From Amaranthus tricolor (taxonomy: Eukaryota > Streptophyta > Magnoliopsida > Caryophyllales > Amaranthaceae), in assembly GCF_026212465.1 (NCBI RefSeq), contig NC_080053.1, positions 4,767,787 to 4,831,786 of the forward strand: a stretch of 64,000 nucleotides of DNA, given 5' to 3'. Under the pieces are notes generated by a model that saw only the letters and a list, made by a program, of their open reading frames with translations, did not search any database and was not told where the DNA came from. Made by a program: the position numbers and the translations under genes. Positions within the stretch are counted from its first letter, which is position 1; every line of letters starts with the position of its first letter. Positions 38,040-49,325 of this stretch are shown here, piece by piece.

Positions 38040-38700
38040 TGTCGAGGTGCTCCTGGCAATTTGATGGTAGAAAGTCCTCGTCATCCTCATCATCGCCCGA
38101 GTCATTGCTTGATTCAAACTTTCAATCCTCCATTTCACCGTTATCATCCCCAGACTCTAATTCAGTTGGTAGTTCCTCATCAGGAATCTCTTCGGGATCT
38201 TATTCGGGATCTTACTCTTTGGATCAACCTCTAGCGAACTCGTTCCTGTACTCATACATGTCGTGAACAAACTCCTCAAACTCATCTTCCTCTTCTTCAT
38301 CGGAGATTTCTATGGCCTAGGTGGCTCTGGTTTCGCCTCCCACATTTCTATGTCGCTTTCGAATTTTGAAATCCAGTCCCAGACACCCCTCGAGCTATAG
38401 TTCATAGGTGCAAGTTCTTCTCTCTACCTTTTCTTCGAAAAATTCTTGTTCAGGGTCAGTTGGGTCTCCTATTGGGGCTTAGGTATCATTTCCTCTAATG
38501 GCTCTGGGGCTAGCTCGAGCTCCTCAGGTACAATAAGTTCCTCTTCCCTTAAAGATTCTTCAATGTTATGATCGGTTGGAGGTACTTCATGATTTAGGGT
38601 CTCTTCTATTTGACCTGCTCTATTAGGCTCTCCCTTTATTAGTTTATCTGCCCCCTACTCTGTGGAAAACGGTTAAAGTTGTTTAAGTCGGATTTTAGGT
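38040..38700 (-). pseudogene. Degraded acidic coding remnant, unidentified
   Basis: Read on the minus strand, the stretch shows protein-like acidic composition in pieces: VPEELELAPEPLEEMIP, then EISDEEEEDEFEEFVHDMYEY and RNEFAR after it, separated by stops and frame changes. The plus-strand serine-rich ORF at 38039-38266 is its mirror. Composition suggests a decayed gene or retroelement gag. I do not recognise the family. Confidence 0.4.
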
Positions 38701-39009
38701 CATAACATGCCTTATCTATCTTGTTTTGTATCATTTCATCCTTTCTTTAAACGCTAAGAGGTTCTCATTCTCTCATATTCTCCAAAGATCCAAGCTTGTA
38801 ATTTCCCTCCATATGGTTATAGGGTCAAAGTTTATTTTCTCATTCACTTCTTCTGATTTTTGGCCTATATCTGTAAATTTTGATACTTTAGTGGATGTAA
38901 TTCGCAAAAATTAATCATTGAGGCTATAATTCGAAAAGGTGCTAAACTTTAATACTGTAATTCACAAATTATTATAATATTTACAAAGAAAAATAAAGGT
39001 CTTTGCTAG

Positions 39010-39300
39010 ATTAGGAAGTTGTTTGTTGTTACTAACAACAGACGATTTCTGGACTGACTTTTTAATTTGGTTTAAGTAATTGTCCGCCGTTACTAACAGC
39101 GGGCCACATACGAAACAATCGCCCACTGTTAGTAACAACAGACTATTATACATGCAAAAAATCAACAATAGTAAAAAAAAGTCAAAAAAGTCAACGCAAT
39201 CACCCCTATTAGTATGAGCAGACGATTGTTTGGCTGACTTTTTTAACTTAATTTTAGTAATTGACCATTATTACTAACAACGAACAAACTACATACCTTA
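39010..39300. repeat. Array of short palindromes (GTTGTTACTAACAAC type)
   Basis: Five palindromic motifs of the form YNGTTANTAACNR lie 30-90 bp apart (near 39023, 39090, 39125, 39207 and 39267), separated by similar spacers (GACTGACTTTTTAATTT). Related motifs recur at about 40507, 40623, 41128 and 41606. The arrangement resembles subterminal transposase-binding repeats of CACTA elements, but no CACTA terminus or transposase was found. Confidence 0.5.
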
Positions 39301-39379
39301 GAATTGGGTTAGAGATACTTATTTTAGGAAATATGTTTTTCCTATAGAATATTTTTGGAAGAAATTTTCTTGCTTAAGC

Positions 39380-40278
39380 CTAGGAAACACGGACACGCCT
39401 TTGGATCTGCGTGTCGCGTGTCGGACACGGACACGCGAAAATCCGTGTCCGACACGCCAAATGAAGTGTCCAATATTTTAATATTTTTTCGGACACGTGG
39501 ACACGGCAAGGACACGAAAGGGACACGGCAAGGGACACGACAAGGACACGTTTTTTTTAAAAAAAAATAAAAATAAAAATTGAAAACAGAACATGAGAAC
39601 CAGACGCCTCCACTGTCAAGGACACGGCAAGGACACTCTTCCTCCACCTTTACTGTCGCTGCCGCACTCGCGCATCACGCCACCGCCGGCTGCTGCTCCA
39701 TCACAGACGCCTTCCACCGCTGCTGCCTGGTGCTTTGAGCCTTTGACATTTTCGGTGCTGCACTACTGCTGTGGGTTGTTCGAAATCAATGGCAAGAACC
39801 TTTTTTCCTCCTTCTAGAATCAGAGAAAAAGGATGAGGATTTGGAAGAGTAATTTGAAAGGATAATGAATAGTAAAATAGAGATGACCAAATTCTGATTT
39901 TTCATTGTTTTTGTTGTTTTGTCATTTTCCCTTTTTTTTTGCCATATAATGAGATAAATAAAAGATAATAGAAGGTAGTAGTAAATAAAATGAGAAAAGG
40001 GAGGAAGAACCAAACAAAAGAGAGATATATTAACCATATACTTGGTTTGTATGATTATTTTTAAATACTCATGTTGTTTATTTGGTACTTATTTGCATTT
40101 TATGTGAGTTTTATGTTTTTAAAATGTTTATTTACATATATCAAATGAAAGATTGTAAAATTATCTTTAATTTGATATATTTATTATATTACCATTTTCG
40201 TGTCCCCGTGTCTGTCATTTTTAAGTTGGCGTTTTTTCGTACCCGTGTCGTGTCCGTGTCCGTTTTAGTGCAACCTAG
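39380..40278. mobile_element. hAT-like non-autonomous element with GGACACG subterminal repeats
   Basis: An 899-bp element with ends CTAGG and CCTAG, flanked by an 8-bp duplication with one mismatch (GCTTAAGC 39372-39379; ACTTAAGC 40279-40286). The first 180 bp and last 90 bp carry many copies of GGACACG / CGTGTCC. The middle has a GC-rich stretch (39600-39790) with a short open frame, and no transposase. TSD length and terminal bases fit hAT. Confidence 0.72.
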
Positions 40279-40286
40279 ACTTAAGC

Positions 40287-41203
40287 TTGTCAGTCTCTGG
40301 AATCGACATGGCTCGTATATCAAAGTCTTTGGGCATACGGCCTTTTAAGTCAAGTTTTGGGTTTCACTATTTATTTTATCTTGAAGGAACGTGGAACTTT
40401 GAAATTAATAACCTTTTTATAACATAAAAATAAAATTAAAAAAAAAAATTTTGCAACTATTTTTAAAATAAATGTCTTATTTTAGTCTCTAATCAGGTTT
40501 GTTTAATGTTAGTGACAACGAATAAGGAAAAAAAAAATATTGAACAAGTCATCATCTTTATTTTTATTAAAAATATTGATTTGAAAATGTAAAAATTAAA
40601 AAATTATTTATGCACTTCTTCATTGTTAATAACAATGAAAAAGTGAATATATGATTTATTATTTCATTTTTTATCAACTAACTAATTTTTCATATCAAAG
40701 TTATTGAATAAGTAATTTTTTTGACCTAAGCGAATAAAATAACAATAAAGTTAAATATATAATAAAAGGGAACTGATAATTCCTTTATACTTCTCAGTTG
40801 TTGGATTTTTTACATGCAACCCTAGCAATAAAATATAAATCACATTAAAACTAACTAACTAATTCCATATTATATGTCCCAGTTGTTGAATAAATAATTT
40901 TAATTAATTTCATTTTATATTCCTTATTTGTTGAATAAATAATTTTTCTTTTATCTTTTGACCTTTCTTAATTGAATAAAGTAATAAAAAATTAACTAAC
41001 TATTGTCATTAATACGGCTATTTTTGAATAAATGATTTTTATTTTTTATTTTTTGATATTATTTTATTCTCTTTAGGTGTAAAAGAATTATAGTCTTTTC
41101 TTAAAGAAAAAATTATTAATTTGTTTGATGTTGCTAACAACGATTGAATGAACGAATAGTTTTTTAACTTTTTAAATTATGAATTGTTTATAAAAAGATT
41201 AGG
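40287..41203. other. AT-rich DNA between two small elements
   Basis: No gene. Contains scattered palindromic motifs of the 39010-39300 type and A/T runs; probably continuous with that repeat before the hAT-like insertion. Confidence 0.4.
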
Positions 41204-41536
41204 GAAATTATCAATGGTATCCTTGAGTTTTAGCACTTTATCAATAATATTTCTAAGATTTTTTATTATCAATGGTACTCTCGTATTATTGAGCGTCTTA
41301 TAATCGTAACATTTTCTAGCTTTTTCCATCCAAAACTGTTAACTTTCTTTTATGTTTTAAATTGAAAATAAAAGAAAAAGAAAAAAATTAACGGTTTCAG
41401 GTGATTTTGGACGGAAAAAGTTAAAAAGGTTACAGTTGTAAGACACTCAATAATACGAGGGTACCATTGATAATAAAAAAACTTACGAGTACCATTGATA
41501 AAGTTCCAAAACTCAGGGGTACGATTGATAATTTTC
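41204..41536. mobile_element. Foldback/MULE-like MITE
   Basis: About 333 bp made almost entirely of two inverted arms of about 150 bp (GAAATTATCAATGG at the left; the reverse of GATAATTTTC at the right, then TCGTATTATTGAG and TTTTTCC(A/G)TCCAAAA in both arms). The ends resemble those of the MULE at 50742-52231 (ATTATCAATG, then ACCC). A clear target duplication was not found. Confidence 0.65.
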
Positions 41537-42324
41537 ATGATAATGACTTGCTTGTTGTAAATACGAATAAAATTTTACTTGACTTTTTAATTAATTTTGT
41601 TCTTGTTCATTGTTATTAACAATAGACAATACCTAACCATAGTCCCGAAAAAGAAAACGCTTATTTTATAAATACAAATTGTATAAGGAGGTCTAATCGT
41701 GAGATGCACTTCATATATGAGTATAATAGTCCGACCAATATAAATTATGAGAATATAAATTTTTTTATTTTGAGATTGTTTCACTGAAAAACGATATCTC
41801 ACAACCGGTTATATTTTAATAAAACACACTTTTTAAAAATTTATTATAAATAAAAAAGGCTCATTTATTTCATTGTGAGATACTGAGATGAGTTTGATAC
41901 ATGTATTAGATAATTCAATTCAAATTTAAAAATTTGAGTTTCTTATTTTGATATTATTGAGATACGACCTTCCACAAAAGTAATGTAAATTGTTAGAATT
42001 ACTTTTGTAGGGGACTATCTTTAAAAGAGATAACCTCAAAATATCGAACTATATTTTTATAATTTTTTTTAATTATTAATCAATTTAACTATGGATAAGT
42101 TTTGTCTTAGATCTCACATTCATACTCCCTCGTTTGACATTTTTGTGTAATTCGTATTTGATGAAGCAATGATGATCATTGTAGTGAGACCGCAATTTTT
42201 TTGAAAAAATCCATCATAATGTCTTCTTTTGTTAATCCCTTTTCATAAAGGTATAATCATAATCCTCCCATGTGCTCAATAGTCAAACTTGTGAGCTTTT
42301 CATTAGAGAATTCAAATATGTGAT

Positions 42325-42887
42325 TTGTTAAAGTAAGTGTCAATAATCTTAATGATAACGTTAACTTTAAACATATAATCGAATATGTTTTGTCTTGTAT
42401 TTTGAAGAGGGTCGATAAAGATGTGTCCTGTGGAAATGGATTAAAGTTTGGAACGATTGATGAGGATTGCTTGATCGAAGCAACAAGGAGTAGAAGTATG
42501 AAGCTCACTCAGCCAAATGTGGGTTACTCGACCGGTCGAGCGGGAATGAGTAGGTCGAGCGAATGGTGCAGAATGAGACAGTAGCTTCACTGGAAGCTCG
42601 CTCGATCCACCAAGCGAGGCAGTGGCTCGATCGAGCAGCAGTCGAGCAGACTACTTAGGATTCTGTTTTGAGCATATTACTTAGGGAATTCTAAGAGTGA
42701 TGAATACCTTGCCTATATATAGGATTCATCACTCATAGAAACATTCACCACAAATACACATATTGTTGAGAGAGCTATTGCATTATTAGAAACTTAAAAG
42801 TGTTCTTGCTTTGCTTCAGTATTTGTGATCTTGAGATATTGTTCTCAAGAGAAAGAGAAGTTTATTATAATTGTATTGTTGAATCAT
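42325..42887 (+). mobile_element. Inverted partial copy of the Copia-type element (3' module plus part of LTR)
   Basis: Plus-strand copy of the 3' module seen in minus orientation at 48805-49262 and 52500-52945. It has a decayed frame (LKRVDKDVSCGNGLKFGTIDEDCLIEA read as two parts, 42396-42480), the TCGA-rich palindromic block (42525-42650), then LTR sequence with a TATA box (CTATATATAGG near 42713). It stops at about 42887, where the minus-oriented LTR begins, forming a head-to-head junction. Confidence 0.75.
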
Positions 42888-43259
42888 TTATAATGCAAAG
42901 AGGTTTAACAATAAAAAACAAATGAAAAATATAATGCAAAATATGAACACAAGTGTATATGAGGTATCTTGGATACGTCCTCCTCAAATATAGTTTATTA
43001 TATTAAATTCAACAATTACAAGTATAATAAACCTCCCCTTCTCTTAAAAACAATCCCTCAAGATCACAAATACTAAAGCAAAGTAAGAATACTCTCAAGT
43101 TTCTAACAATGCAATAGCCCTCACAATATGTGTGTTTGTGGGGAATGTTACTATGAGTGATAAATTCTATATATAGACAAGGTATTCATCACTCTTAGTA
43201 TTCCCTCATAAATCACTATAAACTTACATGTAACATCCTAATTAATTCCCTAATTAACT
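42888..43259 (-). repeat. 3' LTR portion of the Copia-type element (interrupted)
   Basis: Collinear with the LTR at 50625-50741 plus 52241-52500, including CAAAGAGGTTTAACAAT, the site TATTAAATTCAA that is empty here, and a TATA-like TCTATATATAGA near 43162 on the minus strand. It is interrupted after CTAATTAACT by the element at 43265-48799 and resumes at 48805. Confidence 0.75.
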
Positions 43260-43264
43260 ATGAC

Positions 43265-44480
43265 TGTAACACCTCGAGATTTTCAGATGTCATTAATTAA
43301 TATTTTAATGACTTTTGGGTATTTTATAATTATATTAAATTAATTTTGAAGAAGTTTTAATAGATTCTTTTCATATACGAATTTAAATATTAACATATAT
43401 TTATATTAAAAATACAATCACGATTTCTAAATAAAGAGGTTCGAATCAAAATAATTATTTTTATTTAAATGTGTGAGCATACGGAGGTGAGTTCTTAATT
43501 GGGCCTCGCAAGAAGATGAATCTAGATAAATAAATAAATAAATAATATAAAAGGGTGGGTTAGGGTTGTGAGTTCAAACCCTAAGTCATGAACATGTTTA
43601 ATTCATCAAACACTCTTACTCACAAAAAGATTCAATGAAAATAATACAAGTTCAACATTTTTCATTCATATTTCAAAAACCTAATTCATAAGTACATTCA
43701 AGTCATCAATCCAATTCTCACTCATTACAAGATTCAATAACAATCATACAAAGTTCAACCCTTTTCTCATAAACTTTATAAATTTTAATTGGAAATAAGA
43801 TGAAATCAAATAAGAGAAAGGAGATGGCTCACAAAATAAAACTCTCAAGAGGGTGAAGCAATGAGAGGAGGTCGCGGAGGTGGTTGTTGTGGTGGTGTGG
43901 AGCAGGAAAATGGTGGAGGAAGGTTGCGGCTGTTGACGTCACAACAGCCTGCTGCTGTCGTTGGGGAGCAAAAGCGGCAGTTGGTACTGCTTGGAGGAGA
44001 CGGTGGTGCTGCCGGTTCTGGGGAGAAAAGAGCAGCCGGCTGTGGTTGTTGTTGTGCACCGTGAGTGTGCAGTGTGTCTTCACAGGGAGAAGAGAAAGAA
44101 TGGGAAGAAGAGAGGGAAGATGCAGGGAGTGACGGCTTGATTCTTTGTGAGTGAGGGAGGGAGTACTCACAACCCTAACCCACCCTTTTATATTATTTAT
44201 CTATTTATTTATTTATTTATCTAGATTCATCTTCTTGCGAGGCCCAATTAAGAACTCACCTCCGTATGCTCACACATTTTAATAAAAATAATTATTTTGA
44301 TTCGAACCTCTTTATTTAGAAATTTTGATTGTATTTTTAATATAAATATATGTTAATATTTAAATTCATATATGAAAAGAATTTATTACAACTACTTCAA
44401 AATTAATTTAGTATAATTATAAAATACCCAAAAGTCATTAAAATATTAATTAATGACATCAGAAAATCTCGGGGTGTTAC
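43265..44480 (-). repeat. Palindromic LTR: inverted U3 arms around an LTR core
   Basis: The left arm (43265-43573) starts TGTAACACCTCGAGATTTT in plus sense. The right arm (44165-44480) is its inverted copy, differing at scattered positions. The 591-bp spacer (43574-44164) is LTR core in minus orientation, matching the solo LTR from position 4980 rightwards (GTCATGAACATG onward). The true LTR 3' end expected at the left is missing and replaced by the inverted U3. Confidence 0.82.
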
Positions 44481-44969
44481 GAACTACCCCCCTTAAAAGA
44501 AGTTTCGTCCCCGAAACTAGAGTAATAAGAGTACAATTCATGAAAATTGTATTTCTAATAACTCATGAAGGTGTTTTAACGATTTTAAGCTCCATAATTA
44601 ACTCAAGGATCATGACTTTATTGACACTATTAACAAAAGGATGCTCAATCTATTAGAATATTCATACATATCTCATTTCGAGTATTTATAATCGACTAAA
44701 TTGGCTCAAACAACTAATCAAAAGCATGTAAATATCACACCAATTGATTTAAACAATCAATCAAAAGCATGTAGATATCACACAAATAGGTTAAAACAAT
44801 CAATCAAAAGCATATAAGTTTGTAATAGATTGTTATCATAGAGGCGAATATGCGTGAAAACGCAGGAAAAAATGCGCGTAATCGCGCGAAATTCTATCGC
44901 ATTCTACCCCCTTAAAACTTAGTTACGACCCCGTAACTCACTAACCTCGAAACATATGCAAGGATAGTA

Positions 44970-47900
44970 TGGTTAGACCATGGAACTCTAATTATTTAAT
45001 ATCTTTGATCTCAGTAATACACACCCTAGTATCTAGGTCTCAATATGTTCTCTTAGTAAGACAACTCTCCTCAATGTTTATGAAAGTAACAGATCTAGCA
45101 GATGTGGCTTTTAAAAAGTGTATCACTTGAGCTCGTAACAACACGAAATGTCCTGTTATCTAATGTTATTCTTCAAACAACCTTTCCAATTCTACGTGAC
45201 CACCTAAGGTCGTACTTTTTGATATTCTTGAAATGTACGGAAGGTTTAACTATTATAATTTGAACCATGAATGGGGGTAAAATATCAAAACAACAATGTC
45301 CTAAAAGTAAAGTGCACGAAGTTGCTCAACACTTAACTCGTATTATAATTAGACACCCTAGACCTGAGGATACTTAAATCTTACTAAACTGGTTGGTTAT
45401 CAACTCCCAAATCAATTCACCGCTAACTTTACTTATCATAACAAATCCTAACCTTTTACTTAACATGAAATGCTCATTTCATTAATCACATATGATCAAA
45501 TCATTTTATAACATATTAAATCATACATCATGACTTGATTAATAGATTAACAACTCAAATTAATAACTCAAAACATAATACATGTTTCAAGTATATAATC
45601 AAATTATATATATAACACATTTTAGCAAGTTACTATAGTTAATAATTATACGTTCATAGCCATGATACTAATACACATGTCGTAATTATTCAATAATAAC
45701 ATCCTTTATCCATCATAATATCAAATTTTAGTTACGACAATATGAGGATGATCTAGAATCTTGAAGGGTAATGTCAAAGGTCACCAACACTTTTCAGCTA
45801 TTCATTTACCCTACGATTAGATATGTTGAAAGTATATAATTTACATCAATTAAGATCACGAGCTAATATATGACTAAAGTAATGCATCATGTACATATAT
45901 AATGACGGTACTAATGGTACGAATAGAGTAATAATAACAGTAATGATCAACAAAGATGACATTTTATGTATACATAAAAATATGCACGATGAAAAATAAC
46001 TGATGAACACACCTACATCACCGCAATTTCCAATATCAATAACAAAGCAGTCATGTATCATACAGTTTGATAAAGTTGTTATACCAACACTAATTTCACA
46101 ATACCCAACCTACATCATAACATTTCCATCACAATACTGCCTCTAACTATAAGACCGTTATCGCAACCATATGACTGCTACATTAACAATCCTAACACTA
46201 TACTAAAGTACAACAACACAAAGCTAACAAAATAACGCAACACTTGAGATTATGCATTACAATTATTCCTTCGCAACCAAGTGGGAATCAATCACCGTAC
46301 GACTTAAAATGCGAAACTTAGAACTAACAACTATAACATAATCGTTTGTATTAAAACACGTCAAAATTTCAAAACTCTTTCATCAAATGCTTATTACGCT
46401 CCAATGATTTAGTAACATCAAATTAAAACTCTTCTTAACACAAGTGCTAATATTATTTAACTCTATTTATCGCATAATAATGGTTGTGTATAATAATTGT
46501 TTAAGACGTAATCCATTATCTCGATTCATTTCTCAAATTATGATTATTCACATACTCATTGTTGTTTCTTCAATGTTTAGGTTTAAAACACCTCATGACT
46601 TTTATTAGGACCACATTATCTTTAGTAACTCTCCAACTTAATTTACCACGTATCACATCAATCATTATTAAAACAATAACTTGCGTAAAGTCAGCTTCAT
46701 TTAGAATCTCATCTAAGTCTTATCATTTCAATACACTAGCAAGACTATTAAATTGGTGATCAATGAGATACTCTAAAATGCTTAAAACATTTAAGTGTAT
46801 CTTATGTGCACAAAGACGCTCATTCCACCTCATCATCAGATTATTTTATCCTTATGTCTTGTAACTGTCCAGAAGGCCATGAGAAAACAAATTATAATAT
46901 CACTGATTCCTTTTTAATTTCAAATATCATTCTATCTAGCTAACGCTTTAAAGCCGTCACGATTCTTCTTCGCATTATCATCCAATTAAAACATTCATCA
47001 CTCTATATAAGCATTTAATGAGACAAAATGTCTTACCTCAATAGTGCTCCCTCGAATCAATCCTTAGGCCCTTAACATGCAAATTTGTTTACGATGATTA
47101 TTCTTTAACTATCCACTTTAATACAAAGTTATCGACTTATGTATGAATGATATATCATGTCTCAACAAAATACAAAACTCAAAGGACTTGCGAATGATAA
47201 TTTTCTCCTCTGATACTCAAACTCAAAATCACCCATATTTTATCCAAAGAGCAACTTCAACTAGTTTTTTTTTTTCGACAAGCAAATAGTGATTTAAAGG
47301 TCGTTATCACTCGGCAAACATGAAATACTATATTCATTATGATGAGAGTTGGATGCTTAAAAAAATCAAAATCAATGATAGGGGACCCTTATAGTATATA
47401 ATTGATCAAATATATATAAAGTGATTACTAAGGCTAATAGGTTGACTATCGTTTCACTCTCAACTGATTCTCAAGGTCTCACTACAAGCATAAGATGTTG
47501 GGTTTAGAACTAACAATTATGTATTAAATTAACCAATTTAAAGCATCAGTCTCAGTAACACCGTATGAGATTGAACACGTTTATTGGTAGACACGATTAT
47601 GCCCCACTAAAACTCAACACCAATGTTACTATAGCTAATTACAAAGGTCAAGAGCCTCAACCTAGTAAGAATTATAACTTCAAACGGAAATATTAAGGCA
47701 ATTCTAGTTTGAACAACAATACTAATGTGATAATTTAGTTCAACTGATATAGCATTATCTTTAAACACTTAGAGACGTTGAAAACATCTCTTAACTTCAA
47801 CTCATCACTATATGAAGAATATATCAATAATACTCTTATAGATCATGGTTCGAAGTTGGGGGTTGAATTCTCAAACTATAAACTCTTAACGTGCTCTCGA

Positions 47901-48650
47901 ACTTCTCCTTAATATTTAGGTTTTAACGCATCTATACTTTAACTATGACCGCATTGTTATCATCAACTGGTGATTAAAACTTTATTTACAAGATATCGCA
48001 TACAAGACCTCTTTATTTCCTTTACAATATATCGAACGCTTATTACACTTTAGCTTTTCTCCGTATTCGGGTTCAAACTACTTACGATCATACTTGCACA
48101 ATCATTAAACATATTCAAGAGAATTATGATCACCACCTTTTATGTTATGATGAATGAATGCACTTGACAAAGGGAATGCTCAAGCAAATTAATAAACAGT
48201 GGGTTCATGTATAGGATTAATATCAAAACTCGTAAGCTTTATGAAAAAAATTAACATGAACAAATATTCAGACACATAAGATTAAATTTCATATAATCAT
48301 CACAAGCAAGAGAAAGTTCCCGATGCAACCAACTTCTCTAGAATTTCATCATTCATACTTCATATCTCCATAATGACTAGTTATAATACAACTCGAGTTG
48401 AACCAAATACTCAAAAATTTCATTATTTCTTGATAATGCATAATTCAATTCTATTGATTTGTTAAATCATGTCATCATTCAAACCACCATCATAATTTTT
48501 TATTTATAATAATAACACACATGAGAATGAGTCTCATAACAAGCTAAACAAACTATATATTTATCTATGCACGTGCAATGATGATCATTATGCATGAATA
48601 TGTAATATCCACCTATCCCATATCTACCTAAACTCTCAAGAATAACTTCT
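44970..48650. other. Non-coding internal region of the LARD-like element
   Basis: AT-rich, with no gag, protease, RT or integrase motif found by eye in the listed frames. Only short random-looking ORFs. Scattered similar segments (TTAGGTTTAAAACACCTC near 46578; TTAGGTTTTAACGCATCT near 47916) suggest internal duplication. Confidence 0.6.
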
Positions 48651-48726
48651 AATTTTAAGCAATTTCTCAACAATTTTGAGGACACAAAGCGTCGAAAATA
48701 GGGATCACTGGCTCTGGTAACCACTT

Positions 48727-48799
48727 GTAACACCCCAGAATTTCTGACCCCTTAACGAAACCAAAACCGTAAAGGATGGAAGGAAATTCGGGTGTTACA
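48727..48799 (-). repeat. Residual 73-bp 5' LTR
   Basis: Minus strand reads TGTAACACCCGAATTTCC to GGGGTGTTACA, matching the last 73 bp of the solo LTR (2140-2212). The expected rest of the LTR is absent, while the target duplication is intact at its outer end. Confidence 0.8.
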
Positions 48800-49034
48800 A
48801 TGACAATAAACATTATAATAAACAATAGAGTAATGCACCACATTATTGCATAGTCACTACAAATTCTGACCAAAAACAGGATCCAATGTAGTCTGCTGGA
48901 CTACCACTCGACCGAGCCACTACCTTGCTCGGTCGAGTGAGCTTCCAGTGAAGCTACTGATTTGTTCTGGACATCCTGCTCGACCGAGCCAACACCGCTC
49001 GACCGGTCGAGCTAGGCTCTACTCGATCGAGCGG

Positions 49035-49325
49035 CTAGTCGAGCCACTCATAGTCTGCTTCTTTCTTTGTTGCTTTGATCAAACAACTATCATCAACCGT
49101 TCCAAACCTTAAACCACCCATATCCGATACATCTTTATCGACCCTCTCCAAAGTACAAGACAAAGCATGTTCGATTATATGTTTAAAGTTAACATCATCA
49201 TTAAGATTATTGGAACTTGCTTTAACAATCTTCCCCTCAAGTCCAATACTCTTATTATCCTCAAAAGTAACTCTCTTTGCCCTAAACACACTACCATCAA
49301 CACCTTTGTGGCCTAGGCTACACAA
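49035..49325 (-). CDS. C-terminal module ORF of the Copia-type element (unknown function)
   Basis: A 96-residue frame ending at 49035, partly overlapping the protease frame. Its recognisable part (VTFEDNKSIGLEGKI, then NNLNDDVNFKHIIEHAL, then VDKDVSDMGGLRFGTVDD) is repeated in the copies near 52790-52940 and 42325-42480. I do not recognise this module from integrase or RT. Conservation across copies suggests it was part of the active element, but it could also be conserved only because the copies are young relative to each other. Confidence 0.5.
   Translation of the reverse strand: MCSLGHKGVDGSVFRAKRVTFEDNKSIGLEGKIVKASSNNLNDDVNFKHIIEHALSCTLERVDKDVSDMGGLRFGTVDDSCLIKATKKEADYEWLD

Larger units (their letters stand above)
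43265..48799 (-). mobile_element. Non-autonomous Ty3 (Tekay-related, LARD-like) element with aberrant LTRs
   Basis: This 5535-bp insertion is flanked by the duplication ATGAC (43260-43264 and 48800-48804). The empty site is present near 52488. Orientation is minus. From right to left it has a 73-bp residual 5' LTR (48799-48727), a PBS-like TGGTTACCAGAGCC, a leader related to 11315-11460, about 3.7 kb without recognisable coding sequence, the pol-end/PPT-like region (about 44900), a PPT (complement of about 44484-44500) and a palindromic 3' LTR (43265-44480). It shares LTR subfamily features with the solo LTR at 2140-5956. With no gag or pol it would have depended on proteins supplied in trans. 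Confidence 0.85.

Noticed and set aside
38039..38266. Plus-strand Ser-rich 75-residue ORF
   Set aside because: It is the mirror of the acidic minus-strand remnant; the Ser runs come from reversed Glu/Asp codons.
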